From Methanosarcina vacuolata Z-761 (lineage in GTDB: Archaea > Halobacteriota > Methanosarcinia > Methanosarcinales > Methanosarcinaceae), in the NCBI RefSeq assembly GCF_000969905.1, contig NZ_CP009520.1:2976001-3040000 (forward strand): 64,000 nucleotides of DNA, read 5' to 3'. Positions 27,867 to 37,758 of this stretch are shown piece by piece. Each line of letters opens with the position of its first letter. The stretch's first letter is position 1. The position numbers and the translations under genes are program-made. A model generated the notes under the pieces. The model did no database searches. It was given only the letters and a program-made list of their open reading frames with translations, and had not been told where the DNA came from.

Positions 27867-28487
27867 TTCCTACATCTCCAATTTAAGATCATTTTATTAT
27901 TTTTGATATATAAGGTATATTATAACGTACACATTTGAGTTTAATAAATTTATATGTCTCAAAAAATCGCAAAATAAGTGTTTTAATTGGAAAGTCGAAT
28001 ATATTATAAATTACTTAAAAATTATTATCCTGACAAAGAAAAAAAATTAACTAAAAGGAAGTTTAAAAAAATAGAGGTTGACTCACGTAGGATTCCAATT
28101 TGATGATTTAGGAGATTTAGGGTATTCAGGATATTTAGCATGAAAATGTTGCCATCTGCAAGCACTTTCATTGGTGTGCGTGTTATTCGAAGAATATCAT
28201 GTGCATTCAGGAGAACAGACAGATAAACTATAGTATTCAACTGACTTTCACATGGCTTTCACCTAGCTTTCACATGGCTTTCACATGGCCTTCCTCTGGC
28301 CTTCACCTGGCCTTCAACTGCTATCACCTTTGTACCGAAAATAAGAGATTATATATTTATCTTCTGCATATGTATTCAAAAATGGTATATGTGAGCCTGC
28401 ATACCAGCTATACTTTTGCAATCTCTTAGGGTATGTTTGCAAGAGAAATGCAGGAGCACTGCCCTTATAAGTGGAAGGTTACAGCAC
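27867..28487. other. Divergent intergenic region
   Basis: No gene. The proximal part (27890-27960) is very AT-rich with tttgatatataaggtatatt, a likely promoter of the beta-helix gene. At about 28243-28320 a degenerate 11-12-bp repeat (tttcacatggc/cttcacctggc) lies upstream of the membrane protein gene. Confidence 0.5.
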
Positions 28488-29393
28488 ATGTATGAAGATT
28501 TTGGGACAATACTTAACAGAGGATTTTACAGCTGGTTTAGAAATTTAAACATCTGTATTCCATTCATCCTTAATTTTCTGATTAATATGGTTATTTATGT
28601 TCTTTTCTTTGGCTTGATGGGCATTTTGCTCTTTACCTCAAATACAGGAAGTATTATCGATCCTGCAACCCTTTCCAACAAGGAAATTTTTTCAATATTA
28701 TGGAATGGTTTTTCTGAGAACCTCGGTTTGTCCTTGTTTTTGATTTTCGTGTTTTTCTTGTTTGCGTTGCTCGTGCAGTCCTTCTTCACAGCAGGAGCAA
28801 TAGGGATGGCAAAAAAGGCCTCTGAAACAGGTGATACCGGGATCTTTGATATGCTGGCTTCGAGTTCAAAAAACACCTTCAGACTTTTCCTTGCAGTCCT
28901 GTTGATTAACCTGCTTCTGCTTGTAGGAATCATATTTATAGTGCCCGGTGCCTTTGCAATAGGGGACCTGAATACGTTTATTCAAAATCCGGAAGCCTCG
29001 GTAAACGGCATGGTAGCGCTAGGCATAGGATTCATTCTCTGGATAGCTTATATTATATTTCTCAATCTCGTACTTTCCCTCAGCAGCTATGCCCTCGTGA
29101 TTGACGAGCTTGGACCCCTTGAGGCTTTGGGTGAAGGTTTTCGTTTCTTTAAGAGTAATAAGCTGGACGTCTTCCTTATCTGGATAATCACTATCGGACT
29201 AGCTCTAATCGATGGATATGTCAACGAATTTATAGACACGGGAAACATCCTGTTTACAGCAATTACATCTCTGGTTCCAATTGCTATTCTGCAACCTCTC
29301 ACGGCTGTCCTGTGGACACGCCTCTACCTTACCAGAAAAGGAAGAAAGCTCTATGACCCTTCAGATCTGCTCTCCGACCCGGATAGCTTCTGA
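28488..29393 (+). CDS. Polytopic membrane protein of unknown function
   Basis: About 301 residues with roughly six membrane helices (ICIPFILNFLINMVIYVLFF, LFLIFVFFLFALLVQSFF, FLAVLLINLLLLVGIIFIV, and others). The loop ELGPLEALGEGFRFFKSNKLD resembles that in uncharacterised archaeal membrane families with a glycerophosphoryl-like fold. The start is set at ATG 28488 behind GGAAGG; the frame is open earlier but the extra residues look non-coding. No partner gene. A very long tandem array follows the stop. Confidence 0.7.
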   Translation: MYEDFGTILNRGFYSWFRNLNICIPFILNFLINMVIYVLFFGLMGILLFTSNTGSIIDPATLSNKEIFSILWNGFSENLGLSLFLIFVFFLFALLVQSFFTAGAIGMAKKASETGDTGIFDMLASSSKNTFRLFLAVLLINLLLLVGIIFIVPGAFAIGDLNTFIQNPEASVNGMVALGIGFILWIAYIIFLNLVLSLSSYALVIDELGPLEALGEGFRFFKSNKLDVFLIWIITIGLALIDGYVNEFIDTGNILFTAITSLVPIAILQPLTAVLWTRLYLTRKGRKLYDPSDLLSDPDSF

Positions 29394-29394
29394 A

Positions 29395-29568
29395 AATGAG
29401 TTTTTGAAAGGTCTTTTTAAAGGTTAATTTCTTGAAGATATTTCTGAAAGGTCTTTTCTAGAGGTTTGTTTCTTGAAGATCTTTCTGAAAGGTCTTTTCT
29501 AGAGGTTTGTTTCTCGAAGATCTTTCTGAAAAGTATTTTCTAGAGGTTTGTTTCTTGAAGATCTTTCT
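29395..29568. repeat. Tandem array, about 42-bp unit, four copies
   Basis: Repeats of tctgaaaggtcttttctaga followed by ggtttgtttcttgaagatct, running directly from the stop of the membrane protein gene into the 28-bp array. Confidence 0.88.
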
Positions 29569-29960
29569 GAAAGATCAATTTTGAAGGATAATTTCTGAAA
29601 GATCAATTTTGAAAGATAATTTCTGAAAGATCAATTTTGAAAGATAATTTCTGAAAGATCAATTTTGAAAGATAATTTCTGAAAGATCAATTTTGAAAGA
29701 TAATTTCTGAAAGATCAATTTTGAAAGATAATTTCTGAAAGATCAATTTTGAAAGATAATTTCTGAAAGATCAATTTTGAAAGATAATTTCTGAAAGATC
29801 AATTTTGAAAGATAATTTCTGAAAGATCAATTTTGAAAGATAATTTCTGAAAGATCAATTTTGAAAGATAATTTCTGAAAGATCAATTTTGAAAGATAAT
29901 TTCTGAAAGATCAATTTTGAAAGATAATTTCTGAAAGATCAATTTTGAAAGGTTAATTCT
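29569..29960. repeat. Tandem array, 28-bp unit, 14 nearly perfect copies
   Basis: Fourteen copies of gaaagatcaattttgaaaga plus taatttct, starting at 29569 and every 28 bp to 29933. The middle copies are identical, which implies recent expansion. There are no spacers, so it is not a CRISPR array. It fills the convergent gap between the membrane protein and the tRNA-thiolation gene. Confidence 0.96.
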
Positions 29961-30041
29961 GAGAGGCTATTAAAAAGTTAGTTCTGAGAGGCTGTGGCTT
30001 TTATTTTTATTTTTGTCTTTTTCTGCTTTTGTTTTCTATTT

Positions 30042-30950
30042 TTAAGCTCGGCCGAGCAATTTGCAGGCCTGGCATACATCTTCAGTACAGGTCTCCCCAC
30101 AAATCCTGCATTTTCCAATTTTTGCGGGCGGCATTTCCTTAATAAGTGCTCCTACAAGCTTGTCAAAGCCTCTTAACAGGGAATATTTTGTTCCAGGGTG
30201 CTTTGCCTCAAAGTTGTTCAGAAGCTCCCTTATTTCTCCTCGAAGGGCTTCTCCTGCATATGGACATTCGCTGAAGTCCACAGGGAGGGAATTCACAAGG
30301 GCATAAAGTGCCACTTCTTTCTCAGGGATATTCCTCAGGGGTTTTGCCCTCAAGACCAGGCCTTCGATAGCTGCAGGCGGGGCAAGCCTGGCCATGCGCT
30401 CCACATCTCCCCTTAAATGGTTGAGAAGGATCGTCTGGGCTTCATCATCCAGGTTATGCCCTGTGACGAGTTTTGTTGCCCCAATTTCAAGCGCTGTTCT
30501 ATTAAGAATATTCTTCCTGAGGACGCCACAGTAGCTGCATGCACCTTTTTCCCGGTCCATTGCAGCCAGCTCGTCCATAGTTACCCCGTGTACTTCTGTG
30601 AAGGACTTTATGATATGCCTCACCCCGAGCATCTTCGTGAGGTTTTTTGCAACTTCGAGGGAATGGGGGCGGTATCCTTGGATTCCCTCGTCTACTGAAA
30701 TTGCAACGATTTCAATGTCCGGCCTGTTACCCAGAATTTTGTGCATTATATAGAGGGCAACCGAGCTGTCCTTACCCCCGCTTAGAGCAACAGCTATTAC
30801 GTCATTTTTACGGACACTATACTCTTTTCGTATTGTCAGTTTGATTTTCCTTTCAACGTCTTCTACAAAATGTTTCTTGCAAAGGTGCATCCCGGAATAT
30901 TTCTGAAAAATGATGGCTTCATGATTGCATTTTTTACATTTGATTGTCAT
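30042..30950 (-). CDS. tRNA 2-thiolation protein, TtuA/Ncs6 family
   Basis: 302 residues from the ATG at 30948-30950, which follows AAAGGATTCAA. N-terminal zinc finger IKCKKCNHEAII ... MHLCKKHF; PP-loop ATPase VIAVALSGGKDSSVALYIM; cysteines in GACSYCGVLRKNIL and ATKLVTGHNLDDEAQTILLN; C-terminal zinc finger IGKCRICGETCTEDVCQACK. These enzymes adenylate and thiolate U34 (Ncs6) or U54 (TtuA) of tRNA. The frame extends 21 codons further upstream but the added residues are not family-like. Which position it modifies cannot be told by eye. Confidence 0.92.
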   Translation of the reverse strand: MTIKCKKCNHEAIIFQKYSGMHLCKKHFVEDVERKIKLTIRKEYSVRKNDVIAVALSGGKDSSVALYIMHKILGNRPDIEIVAISVDEGIQGYRPHSLEVAKNLTKMLGVRHIIKSFTEVHGVTMDELAAMDREKGACSYCGVLRKNILNRTALEIGATKLVTGHNLDDEAQTILLNHLRGDVERMARLAPPAAIEGLVLRAKPLRNIPEKEVALYALVNSLPVDFSECPYAGEALRGEIRELLNNFEAKHPGTKYSLLRGFDKLVGALIKEMPPAKIGKCRICGETCTEDVCQACKLLGRA

Positions 30951-31190
30951 TTGAATCCTTTTTTCTGCCAATTGTTTGAAAAATACTCTAAATAGCTGAA
31001 ACCTGACTGACAAACAGATATAATTTTATTATTTTTAATTATTCTGTGCCAGAATTCATTTAGGAAAGGAACCGCTCGTATATATTGCTTTTTATGTATT
31101 TTTACGGAAGAGCGTTTTTACAGCTTTTTTGTCTATTTTCGGAATTTTTTCCGCATATTCTCTAATTACTCTCTCTTTTTCGGCTTATTT

Positions 31191-32315
31191 TCATTCTTTT
31201 TTCTGCTCTTCGCTTTCTTTCTTCTTTCCTCTTCTCAAACTTCTTATTCTAGCAACTCCTGGCTGAGAAGGTGGAACAGGCAGTTCACATCCTGATTTCA
31301 GATCACATTCTACTACAATTCCCCGCAGCAGCCGGCCCAGAATATCCGAACCCGTAATAATTCTTTTCTCCTGGTCCCAGTAGAGGATAAGATCCTGATC
31401 GATCACATCGTCTTCAGGGTATTGCGGATACACCTTAAACTGCCTGATTACTTTCTCAAGCCTGGTCTTGGGAGATCTCACCACAACCGGGAAGTGGCAG
31501 TAAGAAAGCGGAATAAATGGGCCTTTCTTGTAGACTGCATCCCTCAGGAAGCCGTCCGCATCAAGAACCATGACAGGCTCGTCCTGAGGGTTGGTAATGA
31601 TTACCCATTTTTTCCCGGAGGCTTCTATCTTTTGCAGAAATGGATCAGCTGGTTCTCTTTTGAAAGGAGGAAATACCGGACGGTTATTTTCAACCGGGAG
31701 CGAGATTATGCTTCTCTGGTCTATTAGCGAGCCCTCATCGGAAATGCTGACATCGTCTATGGAGAGAAAGTTCAGAGCCCCGATTCCCTCAAAAGTGCCA
31801 ATATCAGACTTTCCCGACTCAATATGCTTTTCGAGCATAATCCGCATGGACTGTTCCTTGAAGAGTTCAAGTTTTTCCCTGCCGAGCCACCAGTCAAGAA
31901 TAAGGGCTGTAGGCTTGGCTACCGGATAAAGCAACGTCTGGTAGAACCGGACTACAGGGGTTAGTTTCGCTCCTAGTGACAGAGCATTTCGGGAAAAATA
32001 AGCCTGAGGTACTATCTCTCCGAAACTGGTGATCACGAAAGTAGAGAAGAGAAAAGCTGAAGCTCCTGTCAGCACGGAACCTGTAAGCTGGGCAATGAGG
32101 ACATTCACAGCAATATTTCCCCAGAGCAGTGTCGTAAGCAGGAAGTTTGAGTCCCGCCGGATCTGCAAAATTTTGATAGCTTCTTTGCTGCCTGCTTCGG
32201 CCTCTATCTCAAGCCTGAGTCTACCAAGGCTGAAAAGTCCAATAGTCATTCCTGAAAAAATAGCGGACTGCATCAGGCAGAGTATGATTAGTATCCAGGT
32301 AATAATTTCATTCAT
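31191..32315 (-). CDS. CNNM/DUF21-type membrane transporter
   Basis: 374 residues. Residues 1-140 form the DUF21/CNNM membrane domain: SAIFSGMTIGLFSLGRLRLE, TTLLWGNIAVNVLIAQLTG, TSFGEIVPQAYFSRNALSLG. A linker and a degenerate cytosolic part (about 190-340) follow, with WVIITNPQDEPVMVLDADGF resembling a CBS repeat. The C-terminus is basic and charged. Relatives transport or regulate Mg2+ and other divalent ions. The cytosolic domain is shorter and less typical than in CorC/HlyC proteins. Confidence 0.8.
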   Translation of the reverse strand: MNEIITWILIILCLMQSAIFSGMTIGLFSLGRLRLEIEAEAGSKEAIKILQIRRDSNFLLTTLLWGNIAVNVLIAQLTGSVLTGASAFLFSTFVITSFGEIVPQAYFSRNALSLGAKLTPVVRFYQTLLYPVAKPTALILDWWLGREKLELFKEQSMRIMLEKHIESGKSDIGTFEGIGALNFLSIDDVSISDEGSLIDQRSIISLPVENNRPVFPPFKREPADPFLQKIEASGKKWVIITNPQDEPVMVLDADGFLRDAVYKKGPFIPLSYCHFPVVVRSPKTRLEKVIRQFKVYPQYPEDDVIDQDLILYWDQEKRIITGSDILGRLLRGIVVECDLKSGCELPVPPSQPGVARIRSLRRGKKKESEEQKKE

Positions 32316-32704
32316 TGTGAGTCTATAACCTCTATGATCTTCATATTGGCATAATTTAACATAATTTAAGTTTAATCCATAGGTAAATTATAGGTTAATC
32401 CACCAACGATTTTCGTACAAGCATAGGTTTCGGCTTAACCTGTCAATTTTTATAGATTTAACTGAGTCGCAGCCATCTTCTAAATTTGGCTTTCTGGTTT
32501 TGCATTATCTCGGCTTGTTGTAAATTTAGCCTTAAAATATAAACTTAACCTTAAGATCTTACCTCGCCTAAACCATTAATTTCTTTTAAACCTTATGCGG
32601 TTTTAACAGTACTGAAAGAAAATTTTCGGATAATCTTAATTCTAAGTAGTCTTAATTTAATTATTACTCTATTCTAATAGTTTAATTTGTGTTTTCAAAT
32701 TTAT
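32316..32704. other. AT-rich gap upstream of the CNNM-type gene
   Basis: No open frame with a ribosome site. The DNA is AT-rich with many gttaa/cttaa motifs. It would contain the CNNM gene promoter near 32340-32380. Confidence 0.4.
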
Positions 32705-33066
32705 TGCAACCCATTTTTTTCAAAAGGTTTGATCGAAAATCCCTGGAAACGTTTGGATTTGAAGACCTTATCCCCAAAACCCTATAGGCGTGATCACAAC
32801 TCTTTTTAAAAAAAGCTTGCCCGCAACCCTTTTCAAAAAAGGCTTGACCGAAAACCCCAAGAACCGTTTGAGTCTGATAACCTTATCCCCAAACCCTATC
32901 GGCGTGATCAACCGGCGCAACGGTTGTAGCACAACCCTTTTCAAAAAAAGCTTGCCCGCAACCCTTTTCAAAAAAGGCTTGACCGAAAACCCCAAGAACT
33001 GTTTGAGTCTGATAACCTTATCCCTAAACCCTATCGGCGTGATCAACCGGCGCAACGGTTGCTTCA
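32705..33066. repeat. 109-bp repeat family, array B (about three copies, inverted relative to array A)
   Basis: Copies read ccttatccccaaaccctatc then ggcgtgatcaaccggcgcaa plus cggttg, joined by cttttcaaaaaaggcttgac. This is the complement of array A at 6093-6420. The first copy lacks the CAACCG/CGGTTG hairpin; the second and third keep it. It lies upstream of the MFS pump gene. Confidence 0.9.
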
Positions 33067-33251
33067 AGACTTTGCTTCAGCGTAATGTTTAATACAACAA
33101 ATTGTACTAAATGACCGATTAGTCAGCCATAACGAGGAAAAGTATTAATGAAGAAGAGTATCGTCTCTGAAATAATCTATCCTGAGCATAAATCGATTGC
33201 GATTTTTCTGACACAAGCCTTAGATAACGACCCTTCTGATAAGTGATACAC

Positions 33252-34730
33252 ATGAAAAAAGATACAAATAACGCCGGATCACCTGCCAAAGATCCGGAAA
33301 TCTGCCGTACACCTGATACTCCTGTTGTCGGCACAGGGAAACAGGTCGTGCTTCTTATTGCTATACTGGCGGGATTTATTACCCCTTTTGACGGTTCGGC
33401 AGTAAATATTGCCCTGCCTGCGATTGGGGCCGAATTTCACATGGATGCTATTGCCCTTTCCTGGGTTGCGACTGCTTACCTCCTTTCATCAGCATTGTTT
33501 CTTGTCCCTTTCGGAAAAATCGCAGACATTTATGGGAGGAAAAAGATTTTCCTCTACGGTATTACGATCTTCAGTATTTCGTCTTTAATTATGACTATGG
33601 CTTCCTCAGCGGAAATGCTGATTGGAGTGCGGGTCGTCCAGGGCATTGGAAGTGCAATGATCTTTGGGACAGGTGTTGCTATCGTTACCTCAGTCTTCCC
33701 GCCCGGTGAGCGTGGAAAAGCTCTTGGCACTTACATTACTGCAGTTTACATTGGGCTTTCCGTTGGCCCCTTACTTGGAGGCGCAATGACGCAGTATCTT
33801 GGCTGGAGGAGCATCTTCTTCGTAAATGTTCCAATAGGTATTACGGCAATTCTCCTTATCTTATGGAAGATTAAAGGTGAATGGGCTGAGTGCAGAGGGG
33901 AAAAGTTCGACCTGATAGGGTCAGTCATATATGGTATAGCGGTAGTTTCAGTAATGTACGGTTTTTCAGTTCTCCCGGACTTTAAAGGGGCTGCCCTCTT
34001 AGCTATGGGAACTCTCGGAGTAATTATTTTTGCCCTATATGAAATTAGAACACCTTTTCCTGTCCTTGATATTGGCCTACTGACAAAAAATAGAATTTTT
34101 GCCTTTTCGAACTTATCCGCACTAATCAATTATAGCGCTACTTACGCAGTGACCTTTCTTTTAAGCCTCGATCTCCAGTACACGAAAGGCTTCACTCCAG
34201 AACATGCCGGACTTATCCTGGTAGCGCAGCCGGTCATCATGGCTATGGTTTCGTCAATTGCCGGTCGGCTCTCTGACAGGATTGAACCTCGGATTGTTGC
34301 GTCCGCAGGGATGACATTTACTGCACTTGGGCTCTCCCTTCTAATTTTCCTTACAGAATCAACTCCTCTCTGGCGCCTCATTATTACTCTGATTATTCTT
34401 GGTATAGGTTTTGGGCTTTTCTCGTCTCCAAACACGAATGCAATCATGAGTTCTGTCGATAAAAGGTTCTACGGCGTTGCATCGGGAATAAACGGGACTA
34501 TGCGGCTCCTTGGCCAGATGCTGTCTATGGGTATCGCAATGATGATCTTTGCAATTGTTATCGGTCCCGTAGAGATTACGCCTGAATATTATCCCCAGTT
34601 CATTTTAAGCCTGCATTATGCTTTCACGCTGTTTACGGCTTTCTGCATTATTGGAATATTCGCCTCTCTCGTGAGAGGAAAAAGGAACCCTGTAACTGAC
34701 GCCAGTATCCCAGAAAAAGGCAAAAAATAA
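33252..34730 (+). CDS. MFS multidrug exporter, DHA2 (EmrB/QacA) type
   Basis: About 492 residues with about 14 membrane helices. ITPFDGSAVNIALPAIGAEF is the DHA2 motif in helix 1 (with Asp), LFLVPFGKIADIYGRKKIF is motif A, RVVQGIGSAMIFGTGVAIV motif B, and GPLLGGAMTQYLGWRSIFFV motif C, the proton-antiporter signature. Start ATG 33252 with GTGAT upstream; the GTG three codons before is an alternative. The flavoprotein gene begins 61 bp after the stop and may be co-transcribed. Confidence 0.9.
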   Translation: MKKDTNNAGSPAKDPEICRTPDTPVVGTGKQVVLLIAILAGFITPFDGSAVNIALPAIGAEFHMDAIALSWVATAYLLSSALFLVPFGKIADIYGRKKIFLYGITIFSISSLIMTMASSAEMLIGVRVVQGIGSAMIFGTGVAIVTSVFPPGERGKALGTYITAVYIGLSVGPLLGGAMTQYLGWRSIFFVNVPIGITAILLILWKIKGEWAECRGEKFDLIGSVIYGIAVVSVMYGFSVLPDFKGAALLAMGTLGVIIFALYEIRTPFPVLDIGLLTKNRIFAFSNLSALINYSATYAVTFLLSLDLQYTKGFTPEHAGLILVAQPVIMAMVSSIAGRLSDRIEPRIVASAGMTFTALGLSLLIFLTESTPLWRLIITLIILGIGFGLFSSPNTNAIMSSVDKRFYGVASGINGTMRLLGQMLSMGIAMMIFAIVIGPVEITPEYYPQFILSLHYAFTLFTAFCIIGIFASLVRGKRNPVTDASIPEKGKK

Positions 34731-34791
34731 TACGTTAATCCTGTGTAATTCATGTAATCATTGCGTAACCCATTTAATCTAGGTGGTAATC

Positions 34792-35460
34792 GTGAAAATT
34801 CTTGGAATTAACGCAAGCCCGAAAGGAAATGAAAGCAAGACTCTTCAACTGGTAAAATCCGTGCTCAAAGGCGCGGAGTCAGAAGGTGCCAACGTCGAAC
34901 TGATAGATCTCTACAAACTGCGTATAGAATACTGCACAGGATGCGGAGCCTGTTATGCGACAGGAGAGTGTCCTCAGATCGATGACTTTGAGGAGCTTCT
35001 TGACAGAATTCTGAACACCGATGGAATTGTTTTTGGAGCTCCGAATTATATTAACTCGGTTCCGGCCCCTATGAAAGCTTTTTTTGACCGACTTTCGGAT
35101 GCTATCCATTGCCAGATGCTGACCGGAAAATTCGGGTGCTCAGTGTCCACAGCAGGAGGAGGCAAGGCTGATGTGGTTGTAGACTATATGAACAGCGTGC
35201 TCATGACTCTTGGTGTTACCGTTGTCGGCGGCCTTGGTGTTGCAGTCGGGATGTATCCTTCTGCACTCGAGCAGGCTGCGGAAGACGCCGAAGAGCTTGG
35301 TAAAAAGCTGGCAAAATCGATTCGTGGAGAAATAAAATATCCGGAACAGGATGAAATGCATCGCCAGACAACAGAATATTTCTGCCAGCTTGTAAAATCT
35401 GATAAAGAGCGGTTTGCCCACGATTATGAATGGTATGTCCGGATGGGCTTGATAAAATAA
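34792..35460 (+). CDS. Iron-sulfur flavoprotein (Isf-like)
   Basis: About 222 residues, flavodoxin-like: ILGINASPKGNESKTLQLV, DGIVFGAPNYINSVPAPMKA, STAGGGKADVVVDYM. The motif CTGCGACYATGEC is CxxCxxCx5C, the compact Isf cluster motif, so FMN plus [4Fe-4S] are predicted. The GTG at 34792 is preceded by AGGTGG at good spacing; a GTG three codons earlier overlaps that site. Paralogous in kind to the Isf at 18493-19071 but not close in sequence. Confidence 0.85.
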   Translation: MKILGINASPKGNESKTLQLVKSVLKGAESEGANVELIDLYKLRIEYCTGCGACYATGECPQIDDFEELLDRILNTDGIVFGAPNYINSVPAPMKAFFDRLSDAIHCQMLTGKFGCSVSTAGGGKADVVVDYMNSVLMTLGVTVVGGLGVAVGMYPSALEQAAEDAEELGKKLAKSIRGEIKYPEQDEMHRQTTEYFCQLVKSDKERFAHDYEWYVRMGLIK

Positions 35461-35808
35461 GAATTATTCGTATTCCTTATCCTGTATGCTTGAAGATGTA
35501 GACGAAAACTGGTGTTCAAAAAACTGGTGTTCAAACTTGAAAAGCCGGGCAGATAACAATTTCTTCACACCTTTTTTGGGTTTCAAGGTGAAATTCGATC
35601 CGGCTGAAAATTCTTATTTTACTGGTCTTTTCTATTGGCATGTCTAAACTTATATACTTTAGTTTATATTTTCTTATAAGCAATTTATAATACTTGCAGC
35701 CTGGCAGAGCTTCAATTTGTCTGAAGGCTCAGATAAAAACGCGCTTTCAAGGTAAAGTAACTCATAGGCATACTGCCATAACTTCATCGTAGCCGGGGGT
35801 TTAACAGA
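35461..35808. other. Gap upstream of the redoxin gene
   Basis: No gene. Contains a doubled aaaactggtgttcaaa at 35508-35535 and an AT-rich tatatactttagtttatatt block at about 35648-35670, a plausible promoter for the redoxin-reductase pair. Confidence 0.45.
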
Positions 35809-36120
35809 ATGGATGTATCTACTCTGGATAAAGAAAAAGGAGATCACATTTCCGGAATTGACAAAGGTAAGATTGTAATGTATGGCCTTAGCACCTGCGT
35901 ATGGTGTAAAAGGACAAAGAAACTGCTTACTGATCTTGGTGTAGATTTCGATTTTATATACGTGGATAAGCTTGAAGGAGAAGAAGAAAACCAGGCTGTT
36001 GAGGAAGTAAGACACTTCAACCCTTCAACCTCTTTCCCGACAACTGTTATAAATGGGGAAAAAGCGATTGTGGGTTTTAGAGAAAAAGAAATCCGTGAAG
36101 CCCTTGGATTTCAGGGATAA
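35809..36120 (+). CDS. Glutaredoxin-like protein (NrdH-type redoxin)
   Basis: 103 residues, thioredoxin fold, active site GLSTCVWCKRTKKLL (CxxC near residue 30), later FPTTVINGEKAIVGFREKEI. An 18-residue hydrophilic N-terminal extension is present. In M. barkeri a redoxin of this kind takes electrons from ferredoxin:disulfide reductase and reduces the class III ribonucleotide reductase. The reductase gene is next downstream here. No nrdD is visible in the window. Confidence 0.88.
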   Translation: MDVSTLDKEKGDHISGIDKGKIVMYGLSTCVWCKRTKKLLTDLGVDFDFIYVDKLEGEEENQAVEEVRHFNPSTSFPTTVINGEKAIVGFREKEIREALGFQG

Positions 36121-36271
36121 ATCAGACTGAAGATTTTGTAGGAAATAATTCGTTTTTCATAAAAACTTTTTTTGAAAAAGTTTTCGATAAAACTTTTTCT
36201 CAAAAATTTTTGTTTAAGGGGGAATTGGGCTGAAAGAAGAAGCCGCTGAAGAAGATATAACCGAAGAACTG

Positions 36272-36775
36272 GTGGACAAAGTCTATAAGCGCTTGAACAA
36301 TCAGGTTGAAAAATCGGGATATCACCTTAACCCTGACGTTGAGTTCACAAAGGATCTTGTACGGGGCCTGCTCGAGAATGAACGGCGGTACGGCTACTGG
36401 TCCTGCCCTTGTAGGCTTTCTGCTAATAACCTGGAAGAGGACCTGGATATTGTCTGTCCCTGCTACTATAGAGACCCTGACCTGAATGACTTTGGAGCCT
36501 GTTACTGTGCGCTTTACGTTTCAGACGAGGTTAGCCGGGGAGAAAGAAGCGTAGAATCGATTCCTGAAAGGCGCCCTCCGAAAGAACAAAGGGATGCCGA
36601 AAGGGCCGAAGAAAAGAAAAGATCCGAGATGATGGAAACTATGGAATTTACAGGGAAACTTTCAAAACCGGTGTGGAGATGTAAGGTTTGCGGATATCTC
36701 TGTGCCATGGACGAACCGCCTGGAGTCTGTCCTATCTGTAAAGCGAAAAAGGAAAGATTTGAACGATTTATGTAA
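36272..36775 (+). CDS. Ferredoxin:disulfide reductase with C-terminal rubredoxin domain
   Basis: At least 167 residues. Residues 20-90 are the catalytic subunit of ferredoxin:thioredoxin reductase: [32 protein letters not shown], providing [4Fe-4S] ligands and the active disulfide. Residues 130-165 are a rubredoxin domain: [20 protein letters not shown] plus ICK. It reduces the adjacent redoxin with ferredoxin electrons. Start is uncertain: GTG at 36272 has no clear ribosome site, while AAGGGGG stands 7 bases before an in-frame CTG at 36230, adding 14 acidic residues. Confidence 0.9.
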   Translation: MDKVYKRLNNQVEKSGYHLNPDVEFTKDLVRGLLENERRYGYWSCPCRLSANNLEEDLDIVCPCYYRDPDLNDFGACYCALYVSDEVSRGERSVESIPERRPPKEQRDAERAEEKKRSEMMETMEFTGKLSKPVWRCKVCGYLCAMDEPPGVCPICKAKKERFERFM

Positions 36776-37758
36776 GGTTCAGTAAATTTTTTTCTTTACT
36801 GTTTTTCTTTTTAATGGAATTCTCTTCAAATTTAGTGGAGTTTCAACCACGGAAAAAATGGTAACGTCTTCAAATTTCACAGATAGAAGTTTTATAGATA
36901 GAAGTAAATTTCAGGTGTTTGCTGAAAATTTAAAAATTTAACTCAATTTAAAAACAACTTCAAGCGATGAATTCAATTTTATGACGATATGATAAAATTG
37001 TTGCACATTTTTCAAATTGGAAAATTCTCGATTGAATTTAAAGAGGATACGAGATTTCTTCTGCACAGATCAACACTAAAAATAATTTCAACACTAAAAA
37101 TAATTTCAACACTAAAAATAATTTCAATGCTAAAAATAATTTTAGAGAAGAATTAATCTACCTGGGAGCAGCCAGCACTTCTTTACTTATTTACTGATTT
37201 TATTACTTCGCGAGTCAATTCAATTGCTTCACTTTTAGATTCACTCTTATATACAGAGATACCTTTATACATTTTATAATGCCTTTTACATTTAATTTTC
37301 TACTCAATAATTATTCAATTACTCAACAATTGATCAATAACAATTGAAATTGCCAGTGCAGCACCTAAAAAAGCTAAGAAAGGAATCGGGCGCAAAAAGG
37401 TTATAAAAGAAGAGAGGAAGTAATTAGCCGAAGGGCTTAAAACCGAAAGGAGAACAAAAAGAGCTGGATTTAAAAGATAAGACTTAAAAGAGAATTAAAA
37501 AGGGCTGAAGAGAATAATAAAAATTAAATAAAATTAAGAAAAGGTTACAGAAAATTCAAGGAAAGTTTAAGGGAATTCAAGGAAAGTTTACAGGAAATTC
37601 AAGGAAAGTTTAAGGGAATTCAAGGAAAGTTTAAGGGAATTCAAGGAAAGTTTAAGGGAATTCAAGGAAAGTTTACAGAAAATTCAAGGAAAGTTTAAGG
37701 GAATTCAATTAAAATTAAAGAGAATTAAGGCGCTTCCTGCTTAGATTCGGGTGAAAAT
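36776..37758. other. Long gap with two tandem arrays
   Basis: No gene is supported. An 18-bp array (caacactaaaaataattt, four copies) is at about 37070-37142; a 21-bp array (aattcaaggaaagtttaagg plus g, about seven copies) is at about 37552-37708. The rest is AT-rich. gatE begins shortly after the second array. Confidence 0.6.
37552..37708. repeat. Tandem array, 21-bp unit, about seven copies
   Basis: Units of ggaaagtttaagggaattca plus a, with two copies carrying ttacag in place of ttaagg. It ends about 50 bp before the gatE start, so it may lie in the leader. Confidence 0.9.

Noticed and set aside
29569-29960. CRISPR array
   Set aside because: Repeats are contiguous 28-bp units without unique spacers, and no cas genes are near.
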